A DNA stretch of 64,000 nt from Carpediemonas membranifera (GCA_019828565.1 JAHDYR010000013.1:248001-312000); one strand, 5' to 3'. Shown: positions 37,537-47,296, counted from the stretch's first letter. Translations and numbers: made by a program. The notes: a model not told the origin generated them from the letters alone.

Positions 37537-40500
37537 CTAGGACCGGGCCTGCCACCTGCGACGAATACGAGCCAGAGTCGGCTCTAGTGCAGGGTTCTCG
37601 CGCAAATATTGGTCTAGGGCCTCCAGCTGGTCGGTGTCTCTGGTAAAACTAATCCAAGAGTCTTCGCTCGGCTCGTAGCCCAGCCAGTGGACTTTGAATT
37701 CGACCTTGGACCCCTTGTTTGAGACCCTGTGCTTGTAGACATTGTCGACCACGTACTCACCGCACTCGGCGGCAAGTCTAGCGATCAGGGCTTGCTCGTC
37801 CTCTGGCGTCTCGACAGGAATGAGTCGCTCATCGCTGACCAGGACCTCTGCCAGCGACACCAAGTCGCGAACCACGTGCGTAGCGGGCGATTCGCCGGCT
37901 CGTACAACCTTCATCGGGCCCCGGAGGCTGGTGAGCAGCTTGGGAGCTCTGCCAACGTAGCGGAGGAGTGCGAAGGAGCCATCCGGGAAGCTCGGAGGTG
38001 TGTCGCTGTCCTCGCCGCTCTTGTTTCGTTCGCTATACCGTTGGAGATGAGCCTTGGCTTGCAGACGGCGGGTATTAAGGGCGTCGCGGAACGCCTTCAG
38101 GCAATCGGCTTGGCCCGCCGACATTTCCTTAAATAGGGCCCACGCCCGCTCGTATTGCGCGACTGAAAACTGCTCGGAGTCGGATCCCGAATTGCCTGTC
38201 ACTAGGCGTAAGGGGGCTTGCCCCGTGGCCCGTGTTGGCCGTGTATTAATGATGTACTGCACTAAAGGGAGGAAAGGAACCCAGTCATAGTCCTGGCTGT
38301 CAAATAGTAAACCCCGCAACAGACGAAGGACTTTTCCATTCGTGCGTTCAAGAATTCCGTTGGAGGCTGGGTGATGTGGGGTCGAGTAACGATGCTTGAG
38401 GGAGAGGATCCGGTTGACTTCAGCGTCCACTTGGTTCCTAAATTCCGGTCCGCCATCAGTTTGAAGTAGCGCTGGTTTCCCAAATAGGGCCCAGACTTCT
38501 AGCATTGCTTGGGCTGTCTCGGCGGCCGTGGTTGATCTCACCGGCTTCAGTACCACGTATTTCGTGAAGACATCTGTGAAGACCAAGACGCCCTTGTACT
38601 CACCGCTAGCCCCCAGGGAGAGAGTGTCGACTTGGACGCATTCAAAGGGCGTGTACCGGTGTGTGCTGTTCTTCGCCGGGGGCGTTCGCTTGTGTGCGCG
38701 CAACTTCTGGCATGTCAAGCACTGCTTGACTACCCGCTTGGCGAGTGCCGAGACGTCGGGCCAAACATGACCCGCCTCCATCGCAAGAGTCGTAAGGCGT
38801 ACTGCCTTGGGGTGGCCATTGGCGCCCTCATGCAGATCTTGAAGTATGCGCAGCTTCTCCTCCTCCGATGGTACGATCTCGGCACTGTTCACAGTCTTAG
38901 TCGACGATTCTAGCCGTGAAAGAGCGTCGGCGACCACATTATGCTCGCCTGATATGTGGGCAATGTTGAAATTGAATTCTTGCAAAGCAATCCGCCAGCG
39001 CATCACCTTGGGGGATACGAGGGAGCGGCGCATGAGGTACACAATATTCCGGTGGTCTGTGTGGATAGTGAGCGAGTTAACCATCTTGAGTAGAGGACTC
39101 AAGTCAGGCCGGGTGAGGGTATGAAGGATTGCGTACAGCTCCTTGTCGTAGGTGGCCCAGCGCCTCTGCGTCGCGTTAAATAATTTCGAAACGAAGGCGA
39201 CCAGGCGGCGATTCGCGCCCTCTCCCTGGGTGATTACGGCCCCAAGCCCCCGGTCGCTTGCGTCAGTGTAAACGTCCCATGGCAGGCTGGGATCAGGCTG
39301 AGCCAGGACGGTCTCTTGGGCTACCGCCTCTCTCAGGGCCACGAGGGCTTCCTCTTGGCGTGGTCCCCATACGAATGGCTCACCGGCGTTCCTGATCAGC
39401 TCATAGAGGGGGTCCACAAGGTCCGCCGCGGCTGGGATGAAGTCGATCACGTAATTAAACATCCCTAAGAGTGTTCTGACCCCTGAAACATTGCTCGGAG
39501 CCTCTATCGACGTGAGTGCTTCAATCCGTCGCTTGTCGATGCTCTTCCCCTCGCGGGAAAGGTGGAAGCCCACGATGTCTAACTCCTCCGCGCCGATCAC
39601 ACATTTTGCCGGGCTAAGCCGAAGGTCATACTTTGTCAGCAACTGGAAGGTTTGCTCTAAGCGTGCTATAAGTTCCTCCTCAGATTGGGCGTAGATTAAG
39701 ATGTCGTCAATATAGACCAGCACCCCCCGGTGGAGTACCGGGGCGAGGATGGATTGCATGGTACGCTGGAAATAACTCGGAGCGTTAGTCAGCCCGAATG
39801 GGACTCGGTTGAACTCCTCGTAGTCGTCAGGTGTTACAAACGCCGTCATAGCTCTGTCTTCCTCGAGGAGGGGCATCTGATGGTACCCGGACGTCAAGTC
39901 CAAGCTGGCGAAGAATTGAGCCCCCGCCGCCTCCTGCACGAAGGTTTTCAAGTCGGGAAGGGGAAAATGGTCACGAATGGTGGGGGTGTTGAGCTTTGTG
40001 TAGTCCACACAGAGGCGTATGGCGCCGTTCTTCTTATCCACTACCACGATCGGGGAGGAGAACGGTCCGACGCTGTTCCTGGTGATGCCAAGGTGGCGTA
40101 GGCGGGTTACTTTTTCCCGCACCTGAAGGCGTCGTTCCCCTGATAGTCTCCGGGCTCGTTCCTGGACCAGGGCGTCCGGGTCATTCAATCGGATCCGCAT
40201 AGGTTCAACCTTGGCTCCTTGAGCCGGAATGGGGCCGAACAACGTGGAATACTCAGCAAGTAGCGCTCGTACCTCGCTTCGGAGCGTGGCGCTCGCGGAT
40301 TCGGGAATTTCAACAGCACCAACGTCCTCCGAGACGTCTAACTGGTTCAAACTCAGCGGAATGTCGTCCCCGTCCTCCTTGCTCAGATTTTCGGCTACGA
40401 GCTGGAGGAATAAGGAATCCTTCGTGAGAAGCCCGAGTACACGAAGAATGTCGGTGCCAATAAGGATTTTCTCGCGGTCCCCACTGAGGATTGCGAACTT

Positions 40501-41643
40501 CGCCTTAAACCGCGTTGGGGCTCCCGCCAGCGTGAGGTGTAACCAAGCCTCAGTATAGTGGTTAGTTGTCGAAATGGAACCGTTCGCCATTCTGAAGCGG
40601 AGGGTCGGGCCGGTCACTGTCTGTAGGCCAAGGGCCTCTGCTGACGCAGCGGAGATGATAGATTTTGGTGCTCCAGTGTCAATAATAAAGGAATACTCTT
40701 GGTCGTTTATACGACCAGACACTTTGAGTGGCTCATCGGGGTCCGTGTCCAGGAGATTAGCCTCGATTGGCTCCTTCTTCTTCGGGTTGGACCGGAGGCC
40801 GCCTCCTTCTTGGCGAGAGCGCATTGGGGCCCCATTGGGGCACTGATTATCCCAATGCCATCCGCCGCACTTGCCACAGGCACGATGGGGAGGCTTCAAA
40901 GCTGGGTTGACGTCGTTCGGCTTGAGAGTGGAAGACTTCTCCGGGACCCCTGAGGCAACTGCGCCCGGGACCGGGAGGCGAGGCGGTTGGCCTCCTGCGG
41001 CCGTTCCTTTCTTTCGGGTGGAGGACTTTCCGGCCTGGTAGTGACCAAAGCGAATGGCCTTAGCCCGAGCGTCGTCATCTTCTTGAGCGAGGGCAATGCT
41101 CAGCTCGTATGCATCGGCAAGTGACTTCCTCTTAGGATGCTCCTTGAGTTCAAAGTCCAGGACCTTGCGGAAAGTGGATGGGCGGATCCCCTGAAGGAAG
41201 ATCTTACGCGCGTTCTTCTCAAAGGGGGAAATGTCTTCTTCGTCCTCTTCTTGTTCCTCTTCGTCCTCGTCCGAGTCGGACTCTTCGATGTCTTCGGCCT
41301 TAGAGAAAACTGCTGAGAACGCGCTGACGTACGCGCGAATGGAGGTGATTCTTTTTTCAGATACCTGGCAGGTGACGGCCTCGAGCTCTTTGACAAGGGA
41401 CAATTTGTCCACCGGAGCAAGGAACTTGCTGACGTATTCGTCAATCTTGTCGTCATTTGCCTTCGCCAGGTCTACGTTGAGAGTGTCCTCAATGATGTCC
41501 TGCAGGTCATTGGGGAGGAGGACAGCCAGCTTGGCGGCGGGATACAACGCCTTGATTCGGGCGGCATCCCTCTTAAATGAGCGCCAGGTTTCGCTAGTCA
41601 ATGTCTCAACGCTCAGAGTCGGCAGAGAAATATTACCGAACAT
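37537..41643 (-). CDS. Gag-Pol polyprotein of Ty3/gypsy chromovirus
   Basis: One frame of 1,368 codons from ATG 41643. Gag: an N-terminal helical region, an Asp/Glu run (about residues 140-155) and a zinc knuckle CGKCGGWHWDNQC. Protease: FIIDTGAPKSII. RT: FFASLDLTSGYHQMPLLEED, FGLTNAPSYFQRTM and YIDDILIYAQ. RNase H: VYTDASDRGLGAVI and HTDHRNIVYLM. Integrase: zinc region with CLTCQKLRAHK, then the DDE core VQVDTLSLG, TDGGPEFRNQ and PASNGILERTNG. The C-terminus is a chromodomain (VEFKVHWLGYEPSEDSW), which marks the chromovirus branch and may target insertion to modified histones. All catalytic residues are intact, so the element could be autonomous. Upstream open codons to 41697 lie within the LTR and do not use ATG. 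Confidence 0.95.
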   Translation of the reverse strand: MFGNISLPTLSVETLTSETWRSFKRDAARIKALYPAAKLAVLLPNDLQDIIEDTLNVDLAKANDDKIDEYVSKFLAPVDKLSLVKELEAVTCQVSEKRITSIRAYVSAFSAVFSKAEDIEESDSDEDEEEQEEDEEDISPFEKNARKIFLQGIRPSTFRKVLDFELKEHPKRKSLADAYELSIALAQEDDDARAKAIRFGHYQAGKSSTRKKGTAAGGQPPRLPVPGAVASGVPEKSSTLKPNDVNPALKPPHRACGKCGGWHWDNQCPNGAPMRSRQEGGGLRSNPKKKEPIEANLLDTDPDEPLKVSGRINDQEYSFIIDTGAPKSIISAASAEALGLQTVTGPTLRFRMANGSISTTNHYTEAWLHLTLAGAPTRFKAKFAILSGDREKILIGTDILRVLGLLTKDSLFLQLVAENLSKEDGDDIPLSLNQLDVSEDVGAVEIPESASATLRSEVRALLAEYSTLFGPIPAQGAKVEPMRIRLNDPDALVQERARRLSGERRLQVREKVTRLRHLGITRNSVGPFSSPIVVVDKKNGAIRLCVDYTKLNTPTIRDHFPLPDLKTFVQEAAGAQFFASLDLTSGYHQMPLLEEDRAMTAFVTPDDYEEFNRVPFGLTNAPSYFQRTMQSILAPVLHRGVLVYIDDILIYAQSEEELIARLEQTFQLLTKYDLRLSPAKCVIGAEELDIVGFHLSREGKSIDKRRIEALTSIEAPSNVSGVRTLLGMFNYVIDFIPAAADLVDPLYELIRNAGEPFVWGPRQEEALVALREAVAQETVLAQPDPSLPWDVYTDASDRGLGAVITQGEGANRRLVAFVSKLFNATQRRWATYDKELYAILHTLTRPDLSPLLKMVNSLTIHTDHRNIVYLMRRSLVSPKVMRWRIALQEFNFNIAHISGEHNVVADALSRLESSTKTVNSAEIVPSEEEKLRILQDLHEGANGHPKAVRLTTLAMEAGHVWPDVSALAKRVVKQCLTCQKLRAHKRTPPAKNSTHRYTPFECVQVDTLSLGASGEYKGVLVFTDVFTKYVVLKPVRSTTAAETAQAMLEVWALFGKPALLQTDGGPEFRNQVDAEVNRILSLKHRYSTPHHPASNGILERTNGKVLRLLRGLLFDSQDYDWVPFLPLVQYIINTRPTRATGQAPLRLVTGNSGSDSEQFSVAQYERAWALFKEMSAGQADCLKAFRDALNTRRLQAKAHLQRYSERNKSGEDSDTPPSFPDGSFALLRYVGRAPKLLTSLRGPMKVVRAGESPATHVVRDLVSLAEVLVSDERLIPVETPEDEQALIARLAAECGEYVVDNVYKHRVSNKGSKVEFKVHWLGYEPSEDSWISFTRDTDQLEALDQYLRENPALEPTLARIRRRWQARS

Positions 41644-41663
41644 GTAGCCACTAGTGAATTCAC

Positions 41664-41778
41664 TGTTGTAACGATGCGCTAATTTATTTCGACACACTGG
41701 TGTCGTCTCGGACCAAGTAGGACCAAGACGACACCCATAAAATATATAATATATAAATATTAATACGGTATTGCGACA
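41664..41778 (-). repeat. 5' LTR of the gypsy element
   Basis: 115 bp, same sequence as the 3' LTR apart from an extra GC, an extra 7-bp TATATAA-type unit in the AT-rich core and one C/T change. Carries the same two inverted repeats and would drive gag-pol, whose ATG is 20 bp downstream. Confidence 0.88.
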
Positions 41779-41884
41779 TCTTTCCTGAACTGCGACGATT
41801 TGATCGGAATCAATTCGATCAGATTAACCTCGACCGCTCAGCCGAAGCGTGGGCGTGGCGCTCCGCTCACCTACCCGACTGTTA

Positions 41885-41929
41885 GTCGACTACAGTCGAA
41901 GTCTCCAATTGATCTAATCAAATTTATAC
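41885..41929 (-). repeat. Leader block shared by elements A and B (copy A)
   Basis: The plus-strand sequence starting GTCGACTACAGTCGAAGTCT and ending AAATTTATAC recurs almost unchanged at 47252-47296 in front of ORF1 of element B, in the same orientation relative to ORF1. It is probably a promoter or packaging/priming region of this element family. Confidence 0.75.
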
Positions 41930-42020
41930 TCCTGGATCAGGCTGAGCGTCTTGCTCGTCGTCAGCCATTTCCAGGGATGTGCCGAACAGGGGAGGTTTTT
42001 TCCCCCTTGGTTAAATTGGC

Positions 42021-42393
42021 TTAAACGTCCCAGGTCACCAGCCGAATAGTTTCCCCGAATCTAGAAGATTCTCCCGAATCTTTTGGGTTTGGGTCCGGGT
42101 GATCGGCACCCCACGCGGACCCTTGTGGACCGCGCCCCAAGGCGTACCGAGTTCTATAGACCCTATATGGTCATCAGCCCCTCCTCTTCTGACGTTAGTG
42201 ACGCATCACCTGATTAAAACGAATTCTCGAATACCCGTCGTTTACGCCACATTAGTTTTTCCAACATGACCTTGACTTTGCAACTGGGCATAATGGTTCT
42301 TTGGTCTCTGTCTTCGCTTCTGTTCTTATGTTTAACACTCATTTGTACACATTGTGCTCTTCTTATCTTCTGTATCTTCTATCTACAGTTAGC
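42021..42393. other. Upstream part of element A or spacer
   Basis: 373 bp without a gene. GCGCCCCAAGGCGTAC at about 42136-42151 resembles CACGCCCCGAGGCGTAC at about 47513-47530 near the 5' end of element B, so the 5' ends of both elements may lie close to these points. Confidence 0.4.
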
Positions 42394-43437
42394 TCAGCTC
42401 CATGCGCTTCTGGACAGTCGTATTGCTTCACTGATGTATGTTTGTACTGAGTCTTGCGCCCGCCATCCCCCCAAGGCTTGCACCACTTCCATTGGAGTTC
42501 CAGATTCAACCAGATGTACTGCGGCGCCGCGGCGGAAGGAATGCCCGGTGGCCTTGAATACTTCCTCGAGGTCCATCATCATTTCGAATCGCGCCCACGG
42601 CTCCAGTGCCCCCTTCAACGCAGACCGGCTCTCTCGTAGTGTTGCCTGGCTATGGGTGTACGAACGCCACAAGGGGCCTTCATCTGGTAGGTTACTCATG
42701 TGCTTGGCGAGCCACCAGGCTGGTGACCGCAGCTGGTCGTCGGCTGAGGGAACCAACTTCAGCGTCGCTTCATCCCTTGTCTTTGTGTGTCGTATCGTAA
42801 TCTCCAGCGCGCCGTCTGCTCCGCCGTGCCTCACATCCTCTGGCTTGAGTGCCCGGATCTCGCCTGCTCGCGACACTGTCGCAAACGTCACCAGGCCAAA
42901 GGCAATTGCCTGAGTGAGGGGCGGGGTCGCGTATGCCCCGGCTGACCTAGCCGCAGCCTCCAGCGTCTCACGCCTGATTGGCCAAGCCTTCCCAGTCTTA
43001 CGTCTGGGCGTTAGCTCGCATCGGCCTGCTAGCCTCGCACCTGCCCTGGTCAGGGCCCGATGCAACCTTGTCGTCTCAGCGCTCTCGCCCAGTGCCTCCA
43101 GTCCCATCCTGATGTTCGCCTCCTTCGTGATGAATGTGTCTCTGGCGACGAAGGGGATTTCGGAAAATAGATACAACATCAGTGTGTCTGCCGGCTCAAT
43201 GGCGTCAAGGAGCTCGGCGAACTCGTGCAACCACTCGCGGTCTGTGAGTTCCTGCCTTGCTCGGTCCAGCGTCGCCTGTGCCGTGTCCCTGGCCGTCGGG
43301 GCAGTCAGACAGGCTGACGATCCGGTAGACTCCGTCCATTCCCACAGGGAACCAGTCGCCGCCCAAGCGATTGCAGCCGATCGGTGCACTTTAAGACACT
43401 CTCGATGTCTTTCATGCAAGCTGTGCCCCGGCTGCAA
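42394..43437 (-). CDS. Tyrosine recombinase without an adjacent RT (Crypton-like or DIRS remnant)
   Basis: About 347 codons. The catalytic domain carries TVSRAGEIRALKPEDV (Arg I), a beta-strand ITIRHTKTRDEATLKLV, GHSFRRGAAVHLVESG (His-x2-Arg) and GGWRAQDSVQTYIS (Tyr nucleophile), the full R-H-R-Y set of phage-integrase-type recombinases. The N-terminal half is helical, as in the core-binding domain. No ATG occurs before the middle of the frame, so the N-terminus is truncated, frame-shifted or non-AUG. It differs in sequence from the recombinase at 43706-44570. Without an RT nearby it could be a Crypton or the last ORF of a deleted DIRS-like element. Confidence 0.8.
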   Translation of the reverse strand: MQPGHSLHERHRECLKVHRSAAIAWAATGSLWEWTESTGSSACLTAPTARDTAQATLDRARQELTDREWLHEFAELLDAIEPADTLMLYLFSEIPFVARDTFITKEANIRMGLEALGESAETTRLHRALTRAGARLAGRCELTPRRKTGKAWPIRRETLEAAARSAGAYATPPLTQAIAFGLVTFATVSRAGEIRALKPEDVRHGGADGALEITIRHTKTRDEATLKLVPSADDQLRSPAWWLAKHMSNLPDEGPLWRSYTHSQATLRESRSALKGALEPWARFEMMMDLEEVFKATGHSFRRGAAVHLVESGTPMEVVQALGGWRAQDSVQTYISEAIRLSRSAWS

Positions 43438-43705
43438 TTCATTGCATATGCCAACACAAAGAGCTCAAAACGAGGTCTATAGCCCTCAACGGCGCTTCGT
43501 TGAGGAGTTCTAGCGATTTTTCACTTTTGTTGCGCAATTTCTTCATCTGATGCGCAATTATTGAACCATCGAGCCTAAAAGAGACTCTAAAGCCTTAACG
43601 GCTTCCAAATAGCCAATATCACCTTGTCCATCAAGGTTTATGATTAGCCTCACTAAGGCCCACAATCATACCCCTCGCAGCCACTCCTCAATGGCTTTGA
43701 GGGGC
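43438..43705. repeat. Short inverted repeats between two recombinase genes
   Basis: 268 bp, no gene. CCTCAACG-GCGCTT-CGTTGAGG (about 43477-43498) is a perfect 8-bp hairpin; CCTCAATGGCTTTGAGG lies at about 43687-43703; TGCGCAATT occurs twice at about 43532-43560. These may be terminal structures of the recombinase elements. Confidence 0.5.
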
Positions 43706-44570
43706 TTATCTCTTCTTATCCTTCTCTAATAAGGCTCTGAACGGGGCTACGGACGTGCTGTAGTCCAGGCGAAGCACGTCTTCCACATAACGGATCAATG
43801 AGTTCTGGTCAGCCCATGTGCCCTTCGCCGCAACAACCGGGATAGGGATACCCATCAGAACCAGGTCAGCCGCGCTCCCGCGGCGCAGACCGTGCAGCCG
43901 AGCCTGCGTGGAGATGATGCCCTTCACCTGGTCCTCAATGACTGAGTAGGGGTGCGACCAGAGAGGGTCTTCGGCCACCGCGCCTGCATCTATCCTATTG
44001 ACTAGGACCTCAGATAGCCAGTGAGCCGGGTCTAGCTCCCCGTCGACTCTCGGGACGAGCTTCTCAACGACCACTCGCCGGGTCTTAGTGCCGTGGATGG
44101 AGATTCTTAGCCCGCGGCGCGCTCTCCGCTCTAACGTCACCAACATGCAGGGCATAGATCTCTCCTGGCCTGGAGGTCGTGGCGTAGGTGGTCAGTGCAA
44201 AGGCGAAAGCCTCCTTCCAAAGGTCGTCGTCTCGAGACTGAGGGTGGGCAGCCCGAAGCCTGTCAACCAGAGTGTGCGCGCGAATCGGGAGAGCAGGCCC
44301 TCTAAGCTTCCCAAGAGCGTTCCTTGCCTGCTCTTTGATGACTGCGTCGGCGTCCAGCGGTGGTTCCCATGATGACACCCGGCCGAAGAAGCGACGGATT
44401 AGGCTCCACTTCGAGGTGATTGTATCCTTGGTGACCCTCGAGGCTTGGTCCTTGGCCCATGCTCTTATGACTTCGATGCTGCTAGTGTCAGGTGGAAGGG
44501 CACCCCAGAAACCCGAGAACTGTTGGAGCACACCCGCGACGTGGCGCTTGTCTACGAATCCACTTAACAT
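43706..44570 (-). CDS. Tyrosine recombinase (ORF3) of DIRS-like element B, one apparent frame break
   Basis: Two overlapping frames make one protein of about 285 residues. The first (44570 leftwards) has helical SAM-like sequence, then TTYATTSRPGEIYALHVGDV (Arg I). The second (to 43706) has ISIHGTKTRRVVVEKLVPRV, QARLHGLRRGSAADLVLMGI (His-x2-Arg) and GTWADQNSLIRYVE (Tyr). Removing one base from the CCC at 44111-44113 joins them in frame. The start overlaps the end of the RT frame by a few bases. DIRS-like elements use such a recombinase in place of an integrase to insert a circular DNA copy. Confidence 0.8.
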
Positions 44571-46680
44571 GTCACCCTCGAGGGAGATGGTGAAGATGTC
44601 ACTCCCACAAACAGGGCCGCCAATCGGTATGTGCCGTCCGCCTGCAGGGGGGTGATCGCTGATAGGTCCGCGTCCTCCGCTTTGACTCTGAAGAACATGC
44701 GGTGCGGAGTCAGCTCTCTCAGCGCAACTGCCGTCGGCGATCTGCAGTCGGACACTAGCAGGACGAGGCCACTTGGTAGGGATCTCGGCTGTGTGGTCCT
44801 AGCAATGTGGAGGTGGCACAGCTTTGCATATACTGCTGATAGGAGCGCGAAGGGTGTCACTGCTAGCCACCTTCCTGTCGACCAGTCCATGTCTATGAAC
44901 CTGCTGTCGTCGACCGTCGACGGGCTGTGTTCTACTCGAGCTCCAAGCCACTCGGAGGGCCAGATCTCTTTCTGCATGGGACCCCACTCGGCTGTGATCC
45001 TGTCGATGATCCGACGAGGCGCTGAGAGCGTTTCGGACCTCGACAATGCGTCGGCTTGGACGTTCAAGTGACCAGAGACGTGAAGGAGCCTTATCCTGAT
45101 GGCCCTTTCGCTCAGTGTGGGTAGCAGGTCCCGTATGACTGAGTCTACAAACTGCGGAGCCTTGGTTGAGCCTTGCTTGTTCCACCAGCTGACTGCTGCC
45201 ACCGAGTCGGAGTAGATGGTGACCTCCGCGTCTGTCAACGGCTCTGCTAGGATCAGTCTCACTGCTTGTTCCACTGCTCGGAACTCGAGCAATGTGATGT
45301 GCTCGTCCACCGGGGCCGGCCTGGTGAAGGTGAAGGGTTGACGGCCCGGGATTGTGATCACTCCGCCGAGTCCTGAGAGAGAGGCGTCTGTCATCGCTGT
45401 GATGTGGAGCGTCGGAGACAGACCCCACAGGTGAAGCAGCTCTTGGAAGGACCTTATCGGAGATGGCCGTGATAAGCGGCGCTCCCATTGGATCAGTGCT
45501 TCTCTCGCTTCGCCGGATATGAGTGTGCGGTAGCGGTCCTTCAGTTGGGCTCTCTGGAGGGGTCTGATAGCGGCTCGGCCCTCCGGCCAAATGATGGCTG
45601 CAAAGCCGAGATTGCCCAACAACCGCTGCATGCTGTGTGTCGTGGCCCCCGATGCCAAGGCCTCCCTGACTCGTGAGAGGTACTTCTGCCGCTTGCTGTC
45701 CTGCAGAGCGATCCCCCGCCGGCCAGAGTCCATGACGAAGCCAAGGAAGTCGGTCTGCTGCGTGGGTGAGAGCTGCGATTTCTTCCTGTTGATGACCAGG
45801 CCGAGGTTCTCTAGGAGCTGTAGTATGCCGGGCATCGCAGCGGTCAGTGTCTTCTTGTCCCCGGACAGGAGCCAGTCGTCGAGATAGATGGTCAAGTTGA
45901 TGCCTGGGAACATCCGTGCTACGATCTGCGCTGCTGTCAGCATCACCCTTTGGAAGAAGAATGGCGCTGGGCCCCAGCCGAAGGGTAGGACGTTGAAGGC
46001 ATAGGGTCTCCCGTCGACCACGAAACCCAGCAGCGGGCTGTCCGAGGCCCTGACCCCCTAACTGGTAGTAGCCCTTGACTAGGTCCAAGCGTGCCATGTA
46101 GTCTCCTTCGCGAAGCTGGGCCATCGCTTGCTTGACTCCCTTCAGCCGAAAGGTTCGATGTTCCGTTGACACTGCGTTCAATGCCCTTAGGTCGTGGATC
46201 AGACGCGTCTCTGGTGGCGTCTTCGGCACAGTGAAGATAGGTGAGATCAAGCTGGGAGACCGGCATGGGCTTGCCGCGCCCAGGCTCAGGAGGGTTTTCA
46301 GGTGGTCGCGGAATGCCTTGCGGTCCTTGGCGCGAGTTGGTGGTAGGCGCGGATGACGAGGGTGCGCTCTTAGGGATATCGGGACGCCCTCGCGTAGCCA
46401 CGTAACCACCTCTGATGGCGCGCCCAAGTGCCTCCATAGGCGCCACTGCCTGTTGATGCAGGGAAATGGTGGAACTGACGGGGGAGGAGGTGCTGTGGAC
46501 GGGGGAGGAGGAGGCGTCGGTGACAGGGGAGGAGATTGAGGAGTAGTGGGATTTGTGGTTGGATGAGGAGTTAGGACCTGTGGACCGGGGCGAGGATTCT
46601 TGATGGGTGGTTTCTTTTGACTTAGTTTGAGTTCTTCGTGCCGGCGCGCTTCGGCTTCTTCCCGTGAAAACCCCGGTTGC
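44564..46680 (-). CDS. RT-RNase H polyprotein (ORF2) of DIRS-like element B, one apparent frame break
   Basis: The frame opens just after a TGA inside the 3' end of ORF1 and has no obvious ATG, so it may be reached by frameshifting from ORF1. A Pro-rich linker comes first, then LWRHLGAPSEVVTWLREGVP, ETRLIHDLRALNAVSTEHRT, LDLVKGYYQLG, then after the break VVDGRPYAFNVLPFGWGPAP and the catalytic IYLDDWLLSGDK. RNase H follows: MTDASLSGLGGVI, LLEFRAVEQAV, IYSDSVAAVSWW and VSGHLNVQADALSRSE. The break lies at the C5 run 46054-46058, where one base fewer gives QLGVRASDSPLLGF. RT wording and order are those of DIRS/Ngaro elements. Confidence 0.85.
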
Positions 46681-47197
46681 CGCCGTCATGTCCGGTGCCG
46701 GGCTTGGTGTTCTTCTCGGTCAGGCGGGGGATCTTGGACAGGGTGCGGAGGACGAGAGTCTCGATCTCCGTCTCGTTCATCTCGTGGCGCTCGGCAAGGG
46801 CGGCCATGCCCGCGGTGGAGACAGCAGAGGCGGCTAGGTAGCCGTAGCGGTCCTTCACCCATAGGACTCGGTGACGGAGGAAGATGCGAGCGAGTACGGC
46901 GAAGCCACTGATTCGATTGAACTTGAAGCTGCGGTAGATCTCATCGAGGAACTCCGCCTCTTCGCGCATAGTGGATGAAGCAGGACGCTTCCAAGTCATG
47001 GTGGTCTCTTGCCGAAGCAGATCTACTGTCTCTCGGACGTTGCCGCCGGCAGTAAATGCGTCTTGAAGCTGTTGAACGGTGGCTTTGAGCTCTGCGATCT
47101 CTTGGGCGGCGTCTCCCATCTGTTTCAGTTCGCTCTTGAACAACTGAACCGCCCTTATGAGACGCACGATCCCGTCTTTGAGATCGTATCGAATCAT
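46622..47197 (-). CDS. ORF1 (gag-like) of DIRS-like element B
   Basis: 191 residues from ATG 47197 (MIRYDLKDGIVRLI). Residues 15-75 are coiled coil (FKSELKQMGDAAQEIAELKA). The conserved core is MTWKRPASSTMREEAEFLDE, IYRSFKFNRISGFAVLARIF and LRHRVLWVKDRYGYLAASAV. The C-tail is Lys/Arg/Gly-rich (NRGFHGKKPKRAGTKNSN). It is homologous to ORF1 of element A, and a piece of its 5' end recurs at 61767-61882. Function inferred: RNA-binding capsid-like protein. Its last ~20 codons overlap the ORF2 frame. Confidence 0.8.
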   Translation of the reverse strand: MIRYDLKDGIVRLIRAVQLFKSELKQMGDAAQEIAELKATVQQLQDAFTAGGNVRETVDLLRQETTMTWKRPASSTMREEAEFLDEIYRSFKFNRISGFAVLARIFLRHRVLWVKDRYGYLAASAVSTAGMAALAERHEMNETEIETLVLRTLSKIPRLTEKNTKPGTGHDGGNRGFHGKKPKRAGTKNSN

Positions 47198-47251
47198 CCT
47201 CGACCTCTCGCGCCGAAGTTTTGGCTCCGCTGGCCTTGCCAGCGACTTGCA

Positions 47252-47296
47252 GTCGACTACGGTCGAAGTCTCCAATTGATCTAATCAAATTTATAC
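47252..47296 (-). repeat. Leader block shared by elements A and B (copy B)
   Basis: Matches 41885-41929 nearly base for base and lies 55 bp upstream of the ORF1 ATG. Confidence 0.75.

Larger units (their letters stand above)
36837..41782 (-). mobile_element. Complete Ty3/gypsy chromovirus with short LTRs
   Basis: Two direct LTR copies (36841-36946 and 41664-41778) begin and end TG...CA and are flanked by the 4-bp target duplication TCTT (36837-36840 and 41779-41782). One 1,368-codon gag-pol ORF lies between. A polypurine tract abuts the 3' LTR (36947-36965). Just inside the 5' LTR the minus-strand sequence is GTGAATTCACTAGTGGC and does not begin with the TGG of a tRNA primer site, so priming is unclear. 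The two LTRs differ by about one substitution and two indels (2 and 7 bp), so the insertion is young but not new. It sits in the leader of element A. Confidence 0.88.
36315..42020 (-). mobile_element. DIRS-like element A (leader and ORF1 only), interrupted by a gypsy element
   Basis: The leader (about 42020-41779) shares two blocks with the leader of element B: the 45-bp block at 41885-41929 (GTCGACTAC...AATTTATAC) and CCCCTTGGT(T/A)AAATTGG at 42002-42019. ORF1 resumes at 36818 on the other side of the gypsy element. RT, RNase H and recombinase frames are absent downstream of ORF1, so the element is a 5' fragment. Ends are not defined. Confidence 0.6.

Noticed and set aside
41885-47296. Direct blocks 41885-41929 and 47252-47296 as the two LTRs of one element
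   Set aside because: Each copy lies upstream of its own ORF1 in the same orientation, so they are homologous leaders of two elements, not the two ends of one.
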